DNA of 8,451 nucleotides from Gemmataceae bacterium (GCA_947490035.1 CANLGS010000129.1:1-8451), one strand, 5' to 3'. Positions 1 through 6,565 are shown, counted from the stretch's first letter. Notes: generated by a model from the sequence alone, not told the origin. Numbers and translations: made by a program.

Positions 1-1923
1 GATGGGCGGGTACTCCAGCCCCATGCGCCCGGACGACGGCCGGCTCCAGGCGCCGCGCGGCGAACCCTTCTCCCCGGCCACCGCCTTCGGCCCGACGGCC
101 GCGATCGCGTGCTGCCCGGACTCGGACGAGAACGCCGCCATCTTCCCCTTGATCTCGTTCGCCACGCCCAGCAACCGCGGGGCGACGACCGTGCTGAACA
201 CGGTGTCCGTCCAGGTGATGTCGATGGCAATCAGGAGCTGTTTATCGACCAGCGACAGATCGACGTGCGACACCGTCGGCGTCATGTCCTTCGGGTCGGT
301 CGGCCCCTTCCCGTCGCCCATGTCCATCGGTCCCGGTCCCTTCGGCATCGGCGGCATCGGCGGCATCGGCGGCATCGGCGGCATCGGCGGCATCGGCGGC
401 ATCGGCGGCATCGGCGGCATCCCCACAACGGGAGGCATCCCCACGCCGGGAACCACGCCGCCCGGCACGGTGTAGTCGCGGAAGTCGATTGCGGTGGTGA
501 GGTACAGTTTCAGCACCTCCACGGCGATCGTGAGACCGGGGCCGAACTTCTCCTTCGCGAGGTTGCGGGCGTCTTCCTCCGAGCCGAACGTGAGCCGCAA
601 AGTCGCGACCAGTTGACGCGTGCTGAAGGTCGTCACGCTCCCGCTGATGTACTTCGTGCGGTTCGCGATCGGGTCGAGCGTGGTCGCGAGAACCTGGTAG
701 TCCTTCTTCATCATCTTGGGGTCGTACTGGCGCGCGTCGAACTTCTCGGCGTAGGCCAGCAGCGGGACCGCGGCGCGGTCGGCTTCGAGGCGGTCCATCG
801 CGTCCTTGAGCGGGAACTCGATGGTGCGGTACGCATCGACCGAGGTGAACGACTTCTCGCCGGCGGCGGGCGGCGCGACCGGCACCACCTCCTTCCCCTT
901 CGGCGGGACGGGCGTGACCGCCGTGCCCGGCGGCGCCTTCGGCGCGTCGGTCATCTCGCTCTTGAACGGCGGGTACCCGTTGTCGCCGAGTTCACCCAGG
1001 AACCGCTCCAGCAGGGCGTAGTCGCCGACGAAGATGTGCTGCGTGTCGTACACGCACAGGCCGAACGGCTTGTCCTTGTGCGCCGCGGTCGGGGGCATCG
1101 GGATGGTGGCGTACAGGTCGCCGAAGAGGGCGCGCATGGCCAGCGCGTTGGACACCGCGACGAGCAGCGGAGCGGAGCGGAACGAGTACAGTTCGTACTT
1201 CTTCACCGTCTTGGGCTTGGGCTGCACGGGCATCTTCGCGAGCAGTTCCGGCGCCTTCGCGGGCACCTTCAACTTGATGACGCCGAACGGGTCGCGAGAA
1301 TCGCCGGCGAAGCTGTGGAGGTAGGTCTCCACGTCGTCGGCGCCGAAGCCGAGCGTGTCCTTAAACATCTGCTCGACGGACTGGTCGAGGAGCGCCCCGT
1401 GGACCGGACTGCCGTGCATCTGGTTGACGTTGAGGCGGTACACGGACACCGCCTGACCGGGGAGCAGGTTCGTGGTGACCTTGTCGCTCCCGCCGACGAG
1501 CGGCTTCACGTCCTCCTTGTTGTCCTTCTTGTCCTTCTTGTCCTTTTCGTCCGGGTCGGGTGTCTCTCCGCCTGGGTTCGGCCCCTTGCTGATCGGGAAC
1601 GGGTTGGGCTTCGGCTTCGGCTTGCCGCCGAGGACGGCGTAGCCGACGCCGCCGAGGACGAGCAGCGCGAGGACGCCGACGACGGCGGGGACGAGCTTCT
1701 TGTTCTTACCGCCCGCGGCCTTGACCTTCTCTTTCTTGTCGGGCTTCTTGTCCTTCTTGTCGGGCTTCTTGTCCTTCGCGGCGGCGCCGGTCTCCGCGGC
1801 CGGTTCCTCCACCTTGAAGCGGTACTTGCACTTGGGGCACTCCACCTTGGTGCCGACGAGGTTCGGGTTCTTGATGAGAACCGGCGCCTCGCAACTGGGG
1901 CACGGAACCTTGAAACTCGCCAT
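1..1923 (-). CDS. Zinc-ribbon, single-pass membrane protein with large extracytoplasmic region (partial, C-terminus off the window)
   Basis: This open frame reads from an ATG at 1923 down to base 1 without a stop, giving at least 641 residues, so the C-terminus is missing. The N-terminus is a zinc ribbon of the MJ0042/zinc-finger type with Cys8, Cys11, Cys29 and Cys32 in paired CxxC knuckles. A Lys/Asp-rich linker follows (about residues 50-76), then one hydrophobic helix (about 77-98), a second Lys/Asp-rich stretch (about 120-140), and a large globular region that should lie outside the cytoplasm. Residues about 502-527 are a Met-Pro-Pro repeat. A GGAG about 7 bases upstream of the ATG is a good Shine-Dalgarno and supports this start. 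The gene is divergent from the hydrolase at 2194. I do not recognise the globular domain; the visible end (RMGLEYPP) faintly recalls the entry into DUF1559-type planctomycete domains, but that is a guess. The function is unknown. Confidence 0.85.
   Translation of the reverse strand, partial: MASFKVPCPSCEAPVLIKNPNLVGTKVECPKCKYRFKVEEPAAETGAAAKDKKPDKKDKKPDKKEKVKAAGGKNKKLVPAVVGVLALLVLGGVGYAVLGGKPKPKPNPFPISKGPNPGGETPDPDEKDKKDKKDNKEDVKPLVGGSDKVTTNLLPGQAVSVYRLNVNQMHGSPVHGALLDQSVEQMFKDTLGFGADDVETYLHSFAGDSRDPFGVIKLKVPAKAPELLAKMPVQPKPKTVKKYELYSFRSAPLLVAVSNALAMRALFGDLYATIPMPPTAAHKDKPFGLCVYDTQHIFVGDYALLERFLGELGDNGYPPFKSEMTDAPKAPPGTAVTPVPPKGKEVVPVAPPAAGEKSFTSVDAYRTIEFPLKDAMDRLEADRAAVPLLAYAEKFDARQYDPKMMKKDYQVLATTLDPIANRTKYISGSVTTFSTRQLVATLRLTFGSEEDARNLAKEKFGPGLTIAVEVLKLYLTTAIDFRDYTVPGGVVPGVGMPPVVGMPPMPPMPPMPPMPPMPPMPPMPPMPKGPGPMDMGDGKGPTDPKDMTPTVSHVDLSLVDKQLLIAIDITWTDTVFSTVVAPRLLGVANEIKGKMAAFSSESGQHAIAAVGPKAVAGEKGSPRGAWSRPSSGRMGLEYPPI
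344..421. repeat. Nine-base tandem repeat encoding (Met-Pro-Pro)n
   Basis: Eight perfect copies of GGCATCGGC are followed by a partial ninth copy (GGCATC). On the minus strand they are read in frame as Met-Pro-Pro repeats, giving nine Met residues spaced every third position in the membrane protein. A unit length divisible by three lets the copy number change without breaking the frame. The copies show no sequence divergence, which points to recent expansion or ongoing slippage. Confidence 0.95.
1733..1774. repeat. Perfect 21-base tandem duplication in the Lys/Asp linker
   Basis: Bases 1733-1753 are repeated exactly at 1754-1774. On the minus strand this is part of the cytoplasmic linker just before the membrane helix, encoding a repeated Lys-Lys-Pro-Asp-Lys-Lys-Asp type motif. 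A shorter 9-base periodicity (GTCCTTCTT type) encodes the second Asp-Lys-Lys stretch around 1519-1551 on the other side of the helix. Confidence 0.9.
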
Positions 1924-1969
1924 GAAACGCTCCCGCGGTGCCGTCATAAGGGCATGATGTGGCTTGAGT

Positions 1970-1975
1970 ATCATA
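1970..1975 (-). promoter_or_regulatory. Possible -10 box of the minus-strand membrane protein gene
   Basis: On the minus strand this reads TATGAT (5 of 6 to TATAAT), in a short A/T-rich island of otherwise G/C-rich DNA, and would give a leader of about 40 bases before the ATG at 1923. No convincing -35 box lies at the usual 16-18 base spacing, so the call is weak. The rest of the 1924-2193 divergent spacer holds no open frame I would support. Confidence 0.3.
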
Positions 1976-2119
1976 CTAGCGGCAGAGCCGCGCGGGGGGC
2001 AAAGGCTTTTTGCGCGTGTTCGCGCACAGATGAGGCCCGGCAGGTTGGGTTGTCGCGTGCGGTCGTAGCGCCGGCGCGCCCGCTCTCGGCGGAAAGTCCC
2101 GCGCGCGACACTTTTTCCC

Positions 2120-2147
2120 TTCACACCGGGGGCGGTCGGCCTATCCT
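2120..2147 (+). promoter_or_regulatory. Putative sigma70-type promoter of the hydrolase-methyltransferase pair
   Basis: TTCACA at 2120-2125 matches TTGACA at five of six positions, the spacer is 16 bases, and TATCCT at 2142-2147 matches TATAAT at four of six. Transcription would start about 40 bases before the ATG at 2194, leaving room for the GGAG Shine-Dalgarno at 2182-2185. Planctomycete promoter consensus sequences are poorly known, so this remains a candidate. Confidence 0.4.
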
Positions 2148-2193
2148 GTAACACCACCCGCCGCGCAAGCGCCGGCGCCGCGGAGTCTGCGCC

Positions 2194-3039
2194 ATGCGTT
2201 CCCCCATCAAGGGGCTGATCGAACGGTTCCGCCCCCGGCAGTACGGCCGCCGCGAGCCGCTCGTTCTCATCAACGGGCTGGCCGAGCAGGCCGAGTCGTG
2301 GTACCGCAACCGCAAGTTCTGGTCGCGCTACTTCGAAGTCCTCTCGCCGAACATCCTCGCCTACGAGGGCGACGCGCTCCACCGGCTGATCGCGAACAAA
2401 GAGCCGATCACCGTCGAGTACCTCGTCACCCAACTCCACACGTACCTCGACCAGTTCGTTCAGACGCCGCCGTACCACATCGTTTCGAGCAGCCTCGGCG
2501 GGAAGGTCGCGGTCGAGTTCGCCGCCCGCTACCCGCACATGGTGAACCGGCTCGTGCTGCTGTGCCCGTCGGGGATGGGCGACAAGGAGCAACTGCCGAT
2601 CATCGAGGGCGTCGTCGGGCGCAACGCGCGGGCGATGGTGGAGAGCGTGTTCCACAAGCCGCGCCGCGCCGACGGCGAGATGCTCCGCTACTACCGCGCG
2701 AAGTTCGCCAACCGGAAGTGGCAGAAGGGATTCCTGCGCACGGTTCGCGGCACACTCGACCACACCGTGCGCGACAAACTGAAGGACATCAAGGCGCCGA
2801 CGCTTCTGGTCACCGCGTCCGGGGACAAGGTGTGCAACCCGAAGACCGCCGAGGAAGCGGCACGCGACCTGCCCGACGGCCACTTCCGCAAGGTCGAGCG
2901 GTGCGGCCACGCGCCGCAGATCGAGAAGCACTGGCTGATCAACCGGCTGGTCGTAGACTTCCTCAGTTCCAAGCGACCGACCTCGCACCCATCCTGGACC
3001 AAACTCATCCTGACGAAGCCACCCCGAGCGAGCAAATAA
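2194..3039 (+). CDS. Alpha/beta hydrolase
   Basis: This is a 281-residue protein with the alpha/beta-hydrolase fold, a usual length for single-domain members. The N-terminal strand and oxyanion region read LVLINGLAEQ (residues 23-32). The nucleophile elbow is Ser98-Ser99-Ser100-Leu101-Gly102-Gly103, making Ser100 the likely nucleophile, with Ser98 where the common GxSxG pattern has Gly. Asp211 (TASGDKV) and His239 (CGHAPQIE) complete the triad. There is no signal peptide, so the enzyme should be cytoplasmic. The ATG at 2194 has GGAG eight bases upstream (2182-2185). The stop overlaps the next gene's ATG (TAATG), so the two are coupled. The class covers esterases, lipases, haloperoxidase-like and C-C bond hydrolases; the sequence alone does not fix the substrate. 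A lipid-related substrate is suggested only by the partner gene. Confidence 0.9.
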   Translation: MRSPIKGLIERFRPRQYGRREPLVLINGLAEQAESWYRNRKFWSRYFEVLSPNILAYEGDALHRLIANKEPITVEYLVTQLHTYLDQFVQTPPYHIVSSSLGGKVAVEFAARYPHMVNRLVLLCPSGMGDKEQLPIIEGVVGRNARAMVESVFHKPRRADGEMLRYYRAKFANRKWQKGFLRTVRGTLDHTVRDKLKDIKAPTLLVTASGDKVCNPKTAEEAARDLPDGHFRKVERCGHAPQIEKHWLINRLVVDFLSSKRPTSHPSWTKLILTKPPRASK

Positions 3040-3758
3040 TGCCATCGACCGCGACGCCGGAACCGGCCGCCACCTCGCCCGCCGCGCCCGCGGCCACGCC
3101 GCACGCCCCGCCCGCGCCGGCCGGCGACGCGAAGACCAACCCCAACCCGCCCGCGAGCGCCGCCGCCCCGAAGGGGCCGGACTGGTGGCTCATGATGCGG
3201 GCCTTCCTCACACAGGGCAAGCGGGTCGCGTCGTTCGCGCCCAGTTCGCGGTTCATGGCGCGCAAGATTCTCGACGGCATCGACTGGGACAAGGCCGGCT
3301 CGATCGTCGAACTCGGCGCCGGCACCGGCCCGATCACCGCCGAGATGGTCAAGAAGGCCAACCCGAAGACGCGGCTGGTCGTGATCGAACTCGACCCCAT
3401 CCTGTGCGGCCGACTGCGCGACCGCTTCCGCGACACGCCCAACGTCGAAGTGATCCTCGGCGACGCGACGAAGTTCGGCGAACTGCTGGCCGAGCGCGGC
3501 ATCCCGAAGGTGGACCACGTGTTGTCGGGTCTGCCGCTGCCGTCGTTCCCCGCGGCGGCCCGCGACGCGATCCTGGCGACGGCCGCGCGCACCATCGCCG
3601 ACGGCGGCACCTTCCGCCAACTCACCGTGATGCCGCTGATCTACTACAAGATGTACATGCGGTACTTCGAGGACGTGCGGTTCCGGTTCGTGCCGTTCAA
3701 CCTGCCGCCCGGCGGCGTGTACGTGTGCCGCGGCTTCCGCGCCGCCCCTGTGAAATGA
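3039..3758 (+). CDS. PmtA-like SAM-dependent methyltransferase (phospholipid/aminolipid N-methyltransferase type)
   Basis: This is a 239-residue class I methyltransferase. The SAM-binding motif I is VELGAGTGPIT (residues 90-100), the acidic residue after strand 2 is Glu117 (VVIELDP), Asp142 lies in LGDAT, and the motif IV region is SGLPLPSFP (163-171). A preceding FLTQGKRVASFAPSS (56-70) plus that SGLP motif are what I expect in the PmtA/COG3963 family, which methylates phosphatidylethanolamine; a related enzyme (OlsG) N-methylates ornithine lipid in the planctomycete Singulisphaera. Residues 1-48 are a Pro/Ala-rich low-complexity tail not typical of the family. The ATG at 3039 overlaps the hydrolase stop (TAATG), implying coupled translation; an internal start at Met52 would give a more standard core, so the N-terminus is somewhat uncertain. 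The main alternative is a KsgA-like rRNA dimethyltransferase, less likely because the NLPY-type motif is replaced by SGLP. The lipid substrate is inferred. Confidence 0.85.
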   Translation: MPSTATPEPAATSPAAPAATPHAPPAPAGDAKTNPNPPASAAAPKGPDWWLMMRAFLTQGKRVASFAPSSRFMARKILDGIDWDKAGSIVELGAGTGPITAEMVKKANPKTRLVVIELDPILCGRLRDRFRDTPNVEVILGDATKFGELLAERGIPKVDHVLSGLPLPSFPAAARDAILATAARTIADGGTFRQLTVMPLIYYKMYMRYFEDVRFRFVPFNLPPGGVYVCRGFRAAPVK

Positions 3759-3762
3759 TACC

Positions 3763-3907
3763 GCATCGCGCCCTGCGCCGCACCCAGGGCGTTGCCCTGG
3801 GCTGAGGAGTCGCAGTCCTCCGGACTGCATTCGGTTTGCACCCCGGAGGGGTGACATTTCTCAGCCCAGGGCAACGGCCTGGGGTCTTGGCGGCACCGGC
3901 GCGATGC
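3763..3907. repeat. Four-hairpin inverted repeat (REP/BIME-like element)
   Basis: Outer arms 3763-3772 and 3898-3907 are perfect reverse complements (10 bases). Main arms 3783-3805 and 3861-3883 match at 22 of 23 positions. Within the element lie four successive hairpins with three-base loops: CCCAGGGC-GTT-GCCCTGGG (3783-3801), GCAGTCC-TCC-GGACTGC (3812-3828), CACCCC-GGA-GGGGTG (3839-3853) and CCCAGGGC-AAC-GGCCTGGG (3865-3883, one mismatch). There is no T tract after any stem, so a classic intrinsic terminator is unlikely. I recall similar units from planctomycete genomes, but copy number cannot be tested here. The element fills most of the gap between the methyltransferase and GH3 genes. Confidence 0.85.
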
Positions 3908-3929
3908 CCGGTTCGGAATCGAATCGCCA

Positions 3930-5501
3930 ATGAACACCAAGTTCCTCACGCCGCTGACGAACTCTCGGCTCGTCCGCCGGGCGGCCGACGCGGTGCTGCT
4001 GCGGTACGCCCACCACCGCACCATTCAACTCGACCGCATGGACGCGGGCGCCGTGCAGCACCGCACACTCATGCGCCTCGTGCGCAAGGCCAAGCACACG
4101 CGGTTCGGGCGCGATCACGACTTCGCGCGCATCGCGTCCGTCGCGGATTATCAGGCGCGCGTGAAGGTCCACGAGTACGGGTGGTTCTGGGACACCTACT
4201 GGAAGGACGCCTACCCGGTACTCGACAACATCACGTGGCCGGGCAAGATTCCGTACTACGCTCTCTCATCCGGTACGACGAGCGGCGCGACGAAGTACGT
4301 CCCGGTGTCGTGGGAGATGGTCGCGTCGAACAAGAAGGCCGGTTTCACCACCACCGCGTTGTTTCGGCACGTGAACCCCGGCGCGAAGCTGTTCACCGGC
4401 AAGTTCTTCTTCCTCGGCGGCAGCACCGACCTGCGCAAGCAGGCCGACAGCAGCCTCGCCGGCGACCTGAGCGGCATCGCGGCGAAGGAGCTGTACGAGT
4501 TCCTGCGGCCGTACACGTTCCCGCCCGGCGAGATGACGCTCATCACCAACTGGGAAGAGAAGGTTCGGAAGTTCGCGGAGTTGAGCGCGAACGAGCCGAT
4601 CACCGCGCTCAGCGGTATTCCCGCGTGGATGTACGTGCTCTTCGCGCGCCTGAAGGAAGCCACCGGCAAGAAGACGGTGGCCGAAGCGTGGCCGGAACTG
4701 CGGCTCGTCATCCACGGCGGCACGAAGTTCGATCCGTACCGCGACCTGTTCAAGAAGGAAATCGGCAGCGACCTCGTGAAGTTCTGCGAGGTGTACCCGT
4801 GTTCGGAAGGGTTCATCGCGACCGAAGACCCGCGCTACGGTCTGCTCCGCATCGTGCCCGATCACGACATCTTCTTCGAGTTCGTGCCGGTCGATGAGTT
4901 GAGCAAAGAGAACCCGACGCGGCACACGCTCGCGAACGTGGAAGTCGGCGTGCAGTACGCGGTGGTACTCACGTCGTGCGCCGGCGTGTGGTCGTACCTG
5001 TTGGGCGACACGGTCGCGTTCGAGAAGCGCGATCCGCCGCTGATCCGGTTCACCGGCCGCACGAAGTATTTCCTCTCGGCGTTCGGCGAACACCTCATCA
5101 GCGAGGAAGTCGAGAAGGCGGTAGCGCACGCGTGCGAGGTGTGCGGCGTGCATCAACTGAACTTCCACGTCGGCCCGGTGTTCCCGACGCAACCGGGCAA
5201 GCCGGGGCACCACCTCTACTTGATCGAGTTCGCGGACGGCAGTCCCGATACAAAGCGGTTCGCGCAAGAGATCGACGAGGAGTTAAGCCGTATCAACGAG
5301 GACTACGCACCGCACCGCCACGGCGACCTCGCGATGCTGATACCGGAAGTGCGCGTGGTACGGCCCGGCGGGTTCGACGAGTGGATGAAGGCGCGCGGCA
5401 AGTACGGCGGGCAGAACAAGGTGCCGCGCATGGACAACAGCGGCACCATGACGCGCGACATGGCGACGTGGTTTCAGGAGAATGGGTGGGTTTCGATCTG
5501 A
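3930..5501 (+). CDS. GH3-family acyl-acid amido synthetase (ANL adenylate-forming superfamily)
   Basis: This 523-residue protein has the GH3 family plan: an adenylation domain followed by a smaller C-terminal lid. Plant members activate a carboxylate (jasmonate, indole-acetate) with ATP and join it to an amino acid; bacterial substrates are mostly unknown. Visible motifs are the phosphate-binding loop SSGTTSGATK (113-122), the acidic ATP-site segment YPCSEGFIATE (289-299), GDTVAF (359-364), the hinge/lid region TGRTKYFLSAFGEHL (375-389), and a C-terminal QNKVPR with Lys497. No membrane segment or signal peptide is seen. The ATG at 3930 lacks a strong Shine-Dalgarno (only GGA about a dozen bases upstream) and no earlier in-frame start is better. 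The gene lies 171 bases downstream of the methyltransferase on the same strand, separated by the four-hairpin repeat. The acid and amine substrates cannot be read from sequence; an acyl chain and an amino acid or polyamine are plausible. Confidence 0.9.
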   Translation: MNTKFLTPLTNSRLVRRAADAVLLRYAHHRTIQLDRMDAGAVQHRTLMRLVRKAKHTRFGRDHDFARIASVADYQARVKVHEYGWFWDTYWKDAYPVLDNITWPGKIPYYALSSGTTSGATKYVPVSWEMVASNKKAGFTTTALFRHVNPGAKLFTGKFFFLGGSTDLRKQADSSLAGDLSGIAAKELYEFLRPYTFPPGEMTLITNWEEKVRKFAELSANEPITALSGIPAWMYVLFARLKEATGKKTVAEAWPELRLVIHGGTKFDPYRDLFKKEIGSDLVKFCEVYPCSEGFIATEDPRYGLLRIVPDHDIFFEFVPVDELSKENPTRHTLANVEVGVQYAVVLTSCAGVWSYLLGDTVAFEKRDPPLIRFTGRTKYFLSAFGEHLISEEVEKAVAHACEVCGVHQLNFHVGPVFPTQPGKPGHHLYLIEFADGSPDTKRFAQEIDEELSRINEDYAPHRHGDLAMLIPEVRVVRPGGFDEWMKARGKYGGQNKVPRMDNSGTMTRDMATWFQENGWVSI

Positions 5502-5559
5502 AGCCGCTCGCGGCTTCGCAAGGGCTGGGCAAAGGCGGTTGCGAAGCCGCGAGCGGCTT
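5501..5559. repeat. Perfect 21-bp inverted repeat; REP-like element or terminator
   Basis: Arms 5501-5521 and 5539-5559 are perfect reverse complements separated by a 17-base loop. Each arm also folds alone as AAGCCG/CGGCTT around a four-base loop (CTCG or CGAG), so the element is a pair of inverted small hairpins. The left arm begins on the last base of the GH3 stop codon. The right arm ends in only three T residues, so termination is possible but not of the strong intrinsic kind. The ribosome-binding site of the next gene begins directly after it. Confidence 0.85.
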
Positions 5560-5560
5560 T

Positions 5561-5577
5561 AGAGGAGAGATATTGTG
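5561..5577 (+). promoter_or_regulatory. Shine-Dalgarno that fixes the GTG start of the aldolase gene
   Basis: AGAGGAGAG at 5561-5569 is a strong purine-rich ribosome-binding site placed directly upstream of GTG at 5575-5577. It is the best Shine-Dalgarno in the window, makes the GTG start convincing, and sits immediately outside the 21-bp inverted repeat. Confidence 0.75.
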
Positions 5578-6474
5578 GCTTCACCATTCGTCGGCCTCGT
5601 TCCAGCCGTCCTCACGCCGTTCGACGCGAGCGGCGCGTTGAACCTCGCAGCGGTCGAAGCGCACGCGAATCTGCTCGCCGCTGATGGCGTCGCCGGCGTG
5701 TTCGTCGGCGGCACGACCGGCGAGTTCAGTTCGCTCACGCAGGACGAACGGCTCGCGCTGACGACGCGCTGGGCCGCGGTCGTGAAGGGAAGTCCGACGC
5801 GACTGGTGGTTCACGTCGGCGCGAACTGCCTCGCGGACGCCAAGCAACTGGCCGCGCACGCCAACGCGCTCGGCGCCGCCGCGATCTCGGCCGTCGCGCC
5901 GAGCTACTTCAAGCCGAAGTCGCTCGACGTGCTGATTCAGTGGTGCGCGGAACTCGCGGCCGCGGCGCCGGACACGCCGTTCTACTTCTACGACATCCCC
6001 GTCTTGACCGGGGTCGCGTTCCCGATGACGGACTTCCTCGAACAGGCGCCGGCCCGCATCCCGACGCTCGCGGGCATCAAGTTCACCAACCCGGACCTGA
6101 TGACGTTCCAGCGCCTCCTCCGCATCGGCGGCGGGCGGTTCGACATCCTGTACGGTATGGACGAACAACTACTCGCGGCGGTGGTGTTGGGCGCGCGCGG
6201 CGCGGTCGGCAGCGGGTACAACTTCGCGGCGCGCCTCTACAACCGGTTGCTCGCGGCGGCAGGCGCGAACGACTTCGCGACCGCCCGCGCGGAGCAGTAC
6301 CGCGGGGTGGAACTGGTCGCGCTGCTGGCGTGCTACGGCTACCTGGCGGCGGCGAAGGAAGTGATGCGCGTGCGCGGCGTCGATCTCGGTTCGGTGCGCC
6401 TGCCGCACGTCCCGCTCACGGCGGAACAAGTGACGAGCCTGCGGCGCGAGTGGGACGCGCTCGCCCAAGAATGA
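5575..6474 (+). CDS. N-acetylneuraminate-lyase-like aldolase (DapA/NanA superfamily)
   Basis: This 299-residue class I aldolase of the dihydrodipicolinate synthase/N-acetylneuraminate lyase family has the usual length for a single TIM barrel. The pyruvate-binding loop is GGTTGEFSSLT (45-55), the catalytic Tyr is Tyr139 in YFYDIPVLTGV, and the Schiff-base Lys is Lys169 in GIKFTNPDL. LTGV after the YxIP motif, without the Arg found at that place in true dihydrodipicolinate synthases, and YGMDEQLLAA further on resemble sialic acid lyases, so a retro-aldol reaction releasing pyruvate from a sugar acid is favoured. No other sialic acid genes are visible, so the substrate could be another keto acid. 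The GTG start at 5575 follows a strong AGAGGAGAG ribosome-binding site. It lies 73 bases after the GH3 gene on the same strand and may be co-transcribed if the hairpin between them does not terminate. Confidence 0.87.
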   Translation: MASPFVGLVPAVLTPFDASGALNLAAVEAHANLLAADGVAGVFVGGTTGEFSSLTQDERLALTTRWAAVVKGSPTRLVVHVGANCLADAKQLAAHANALGAAAISAVAPSYFKPKSLDVLIQWCAELAAAAPDTPFYFYDIPVLTGVAFPMTDFLEQAPARIPTLAGIKFTNPDLMTFQRLLRIGGGRFDILYGMDEQLLAAVVLGARGAVGSGYNFAARLYNRLLAAAGANDFATARAEQYRGVELVALLACYGYLAAAKEVMRVRGVDLGSVRLPHVPLTAEQVTSLRREWDALAQE

Positions 6475-6488
6475 ACAATGTTCCGCTG

Positions 6489-6517
6489 TTTACCGCCACG
6501 CGAGTGTGAGCTATAGT
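6489..6517 (+). promoter_or_regulatory. Putative sigma70-type promoter of the metallophosphoesterase gene
   Basis: TTTACC at 6489-6494 (four of six to TTGACA), a 17-base spacer and TATAGT at 6512-6517 (five of six to TATAAT) lie in an A/T-rich island of the 91-base gap. This is the best promoter candidate in the window. It would give a leader of about 42 bases before the GTG at 6566 and suggests the phosphoesterase is transcribed separately from the aldolase. Confidence 0.5.
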
Positions 6518-6527
6518 TTACATTTAA

Positions 6528-6540
6528 CGGGTTATACCCG
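6528..6540. other. Small hairpin in the phosphoesterase leader
   Basis: CGGGT-TAT-ACCCG forms a perfect five-base stem with a three-base loop just downstream of the predicted transcription start. It could be an operator half-site, an mRNA stabiliser or chance; nothing distinguishes these. Confidence 0.3.
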
Positions 6541-6565
6541 GCCCGCGTCCATGTGAGATTCCGGC

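Noticed and set aside
344..421. Possible CRISPR array
   Set aside because: The units are nine bases long, directly adjacent with no spacers, and lie in frame inside a coding region.
2011..2026. TGCGCG-TGTT-CGCGCA hairpin next to a T run in the divergent spacer
   Set aside because: The T run precedes rather than follows the stem on the plus strand and becomes an A run on the minus strand, so it is not a terminator; a six-base stem in G/C-rich DNA is not unusual.
109..2151. Long plus-strand open frame of 680 codons opposite the membrane protein gene
   Set aside because: It is Arg/His/Leu-rich with no recognisable domain and is the mirror frame of a G/C-rich gene whose minus-strand reading has a zinc ribbon, a membrane helix and a good ribosome-binding site.
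2691..3857. Minus-strand open frame of 388 codons across the hydrolase and methyltransferase
   Set aside because: It is antisense to two genes with clear catalytic motifs, has an Arg/Gly-rich composition, and starts inside the repeat element.
3644..4024. Small open frames running through the four-hairpin repeat
   Set aside because: The translated product depends on repeat DNA (Pro/Arg-rich, TPPGCKPNAV type) and has no ribosome-binding site; these are repeat-derived artefacts.
4266..5267. Minus-strand open frame of 333 codons opposite the GH3 gene
   Set aside because: It is an Arg/Glu/Val-rich shadow frame with no motif; the plus strand encodes intact GH3 signatures.
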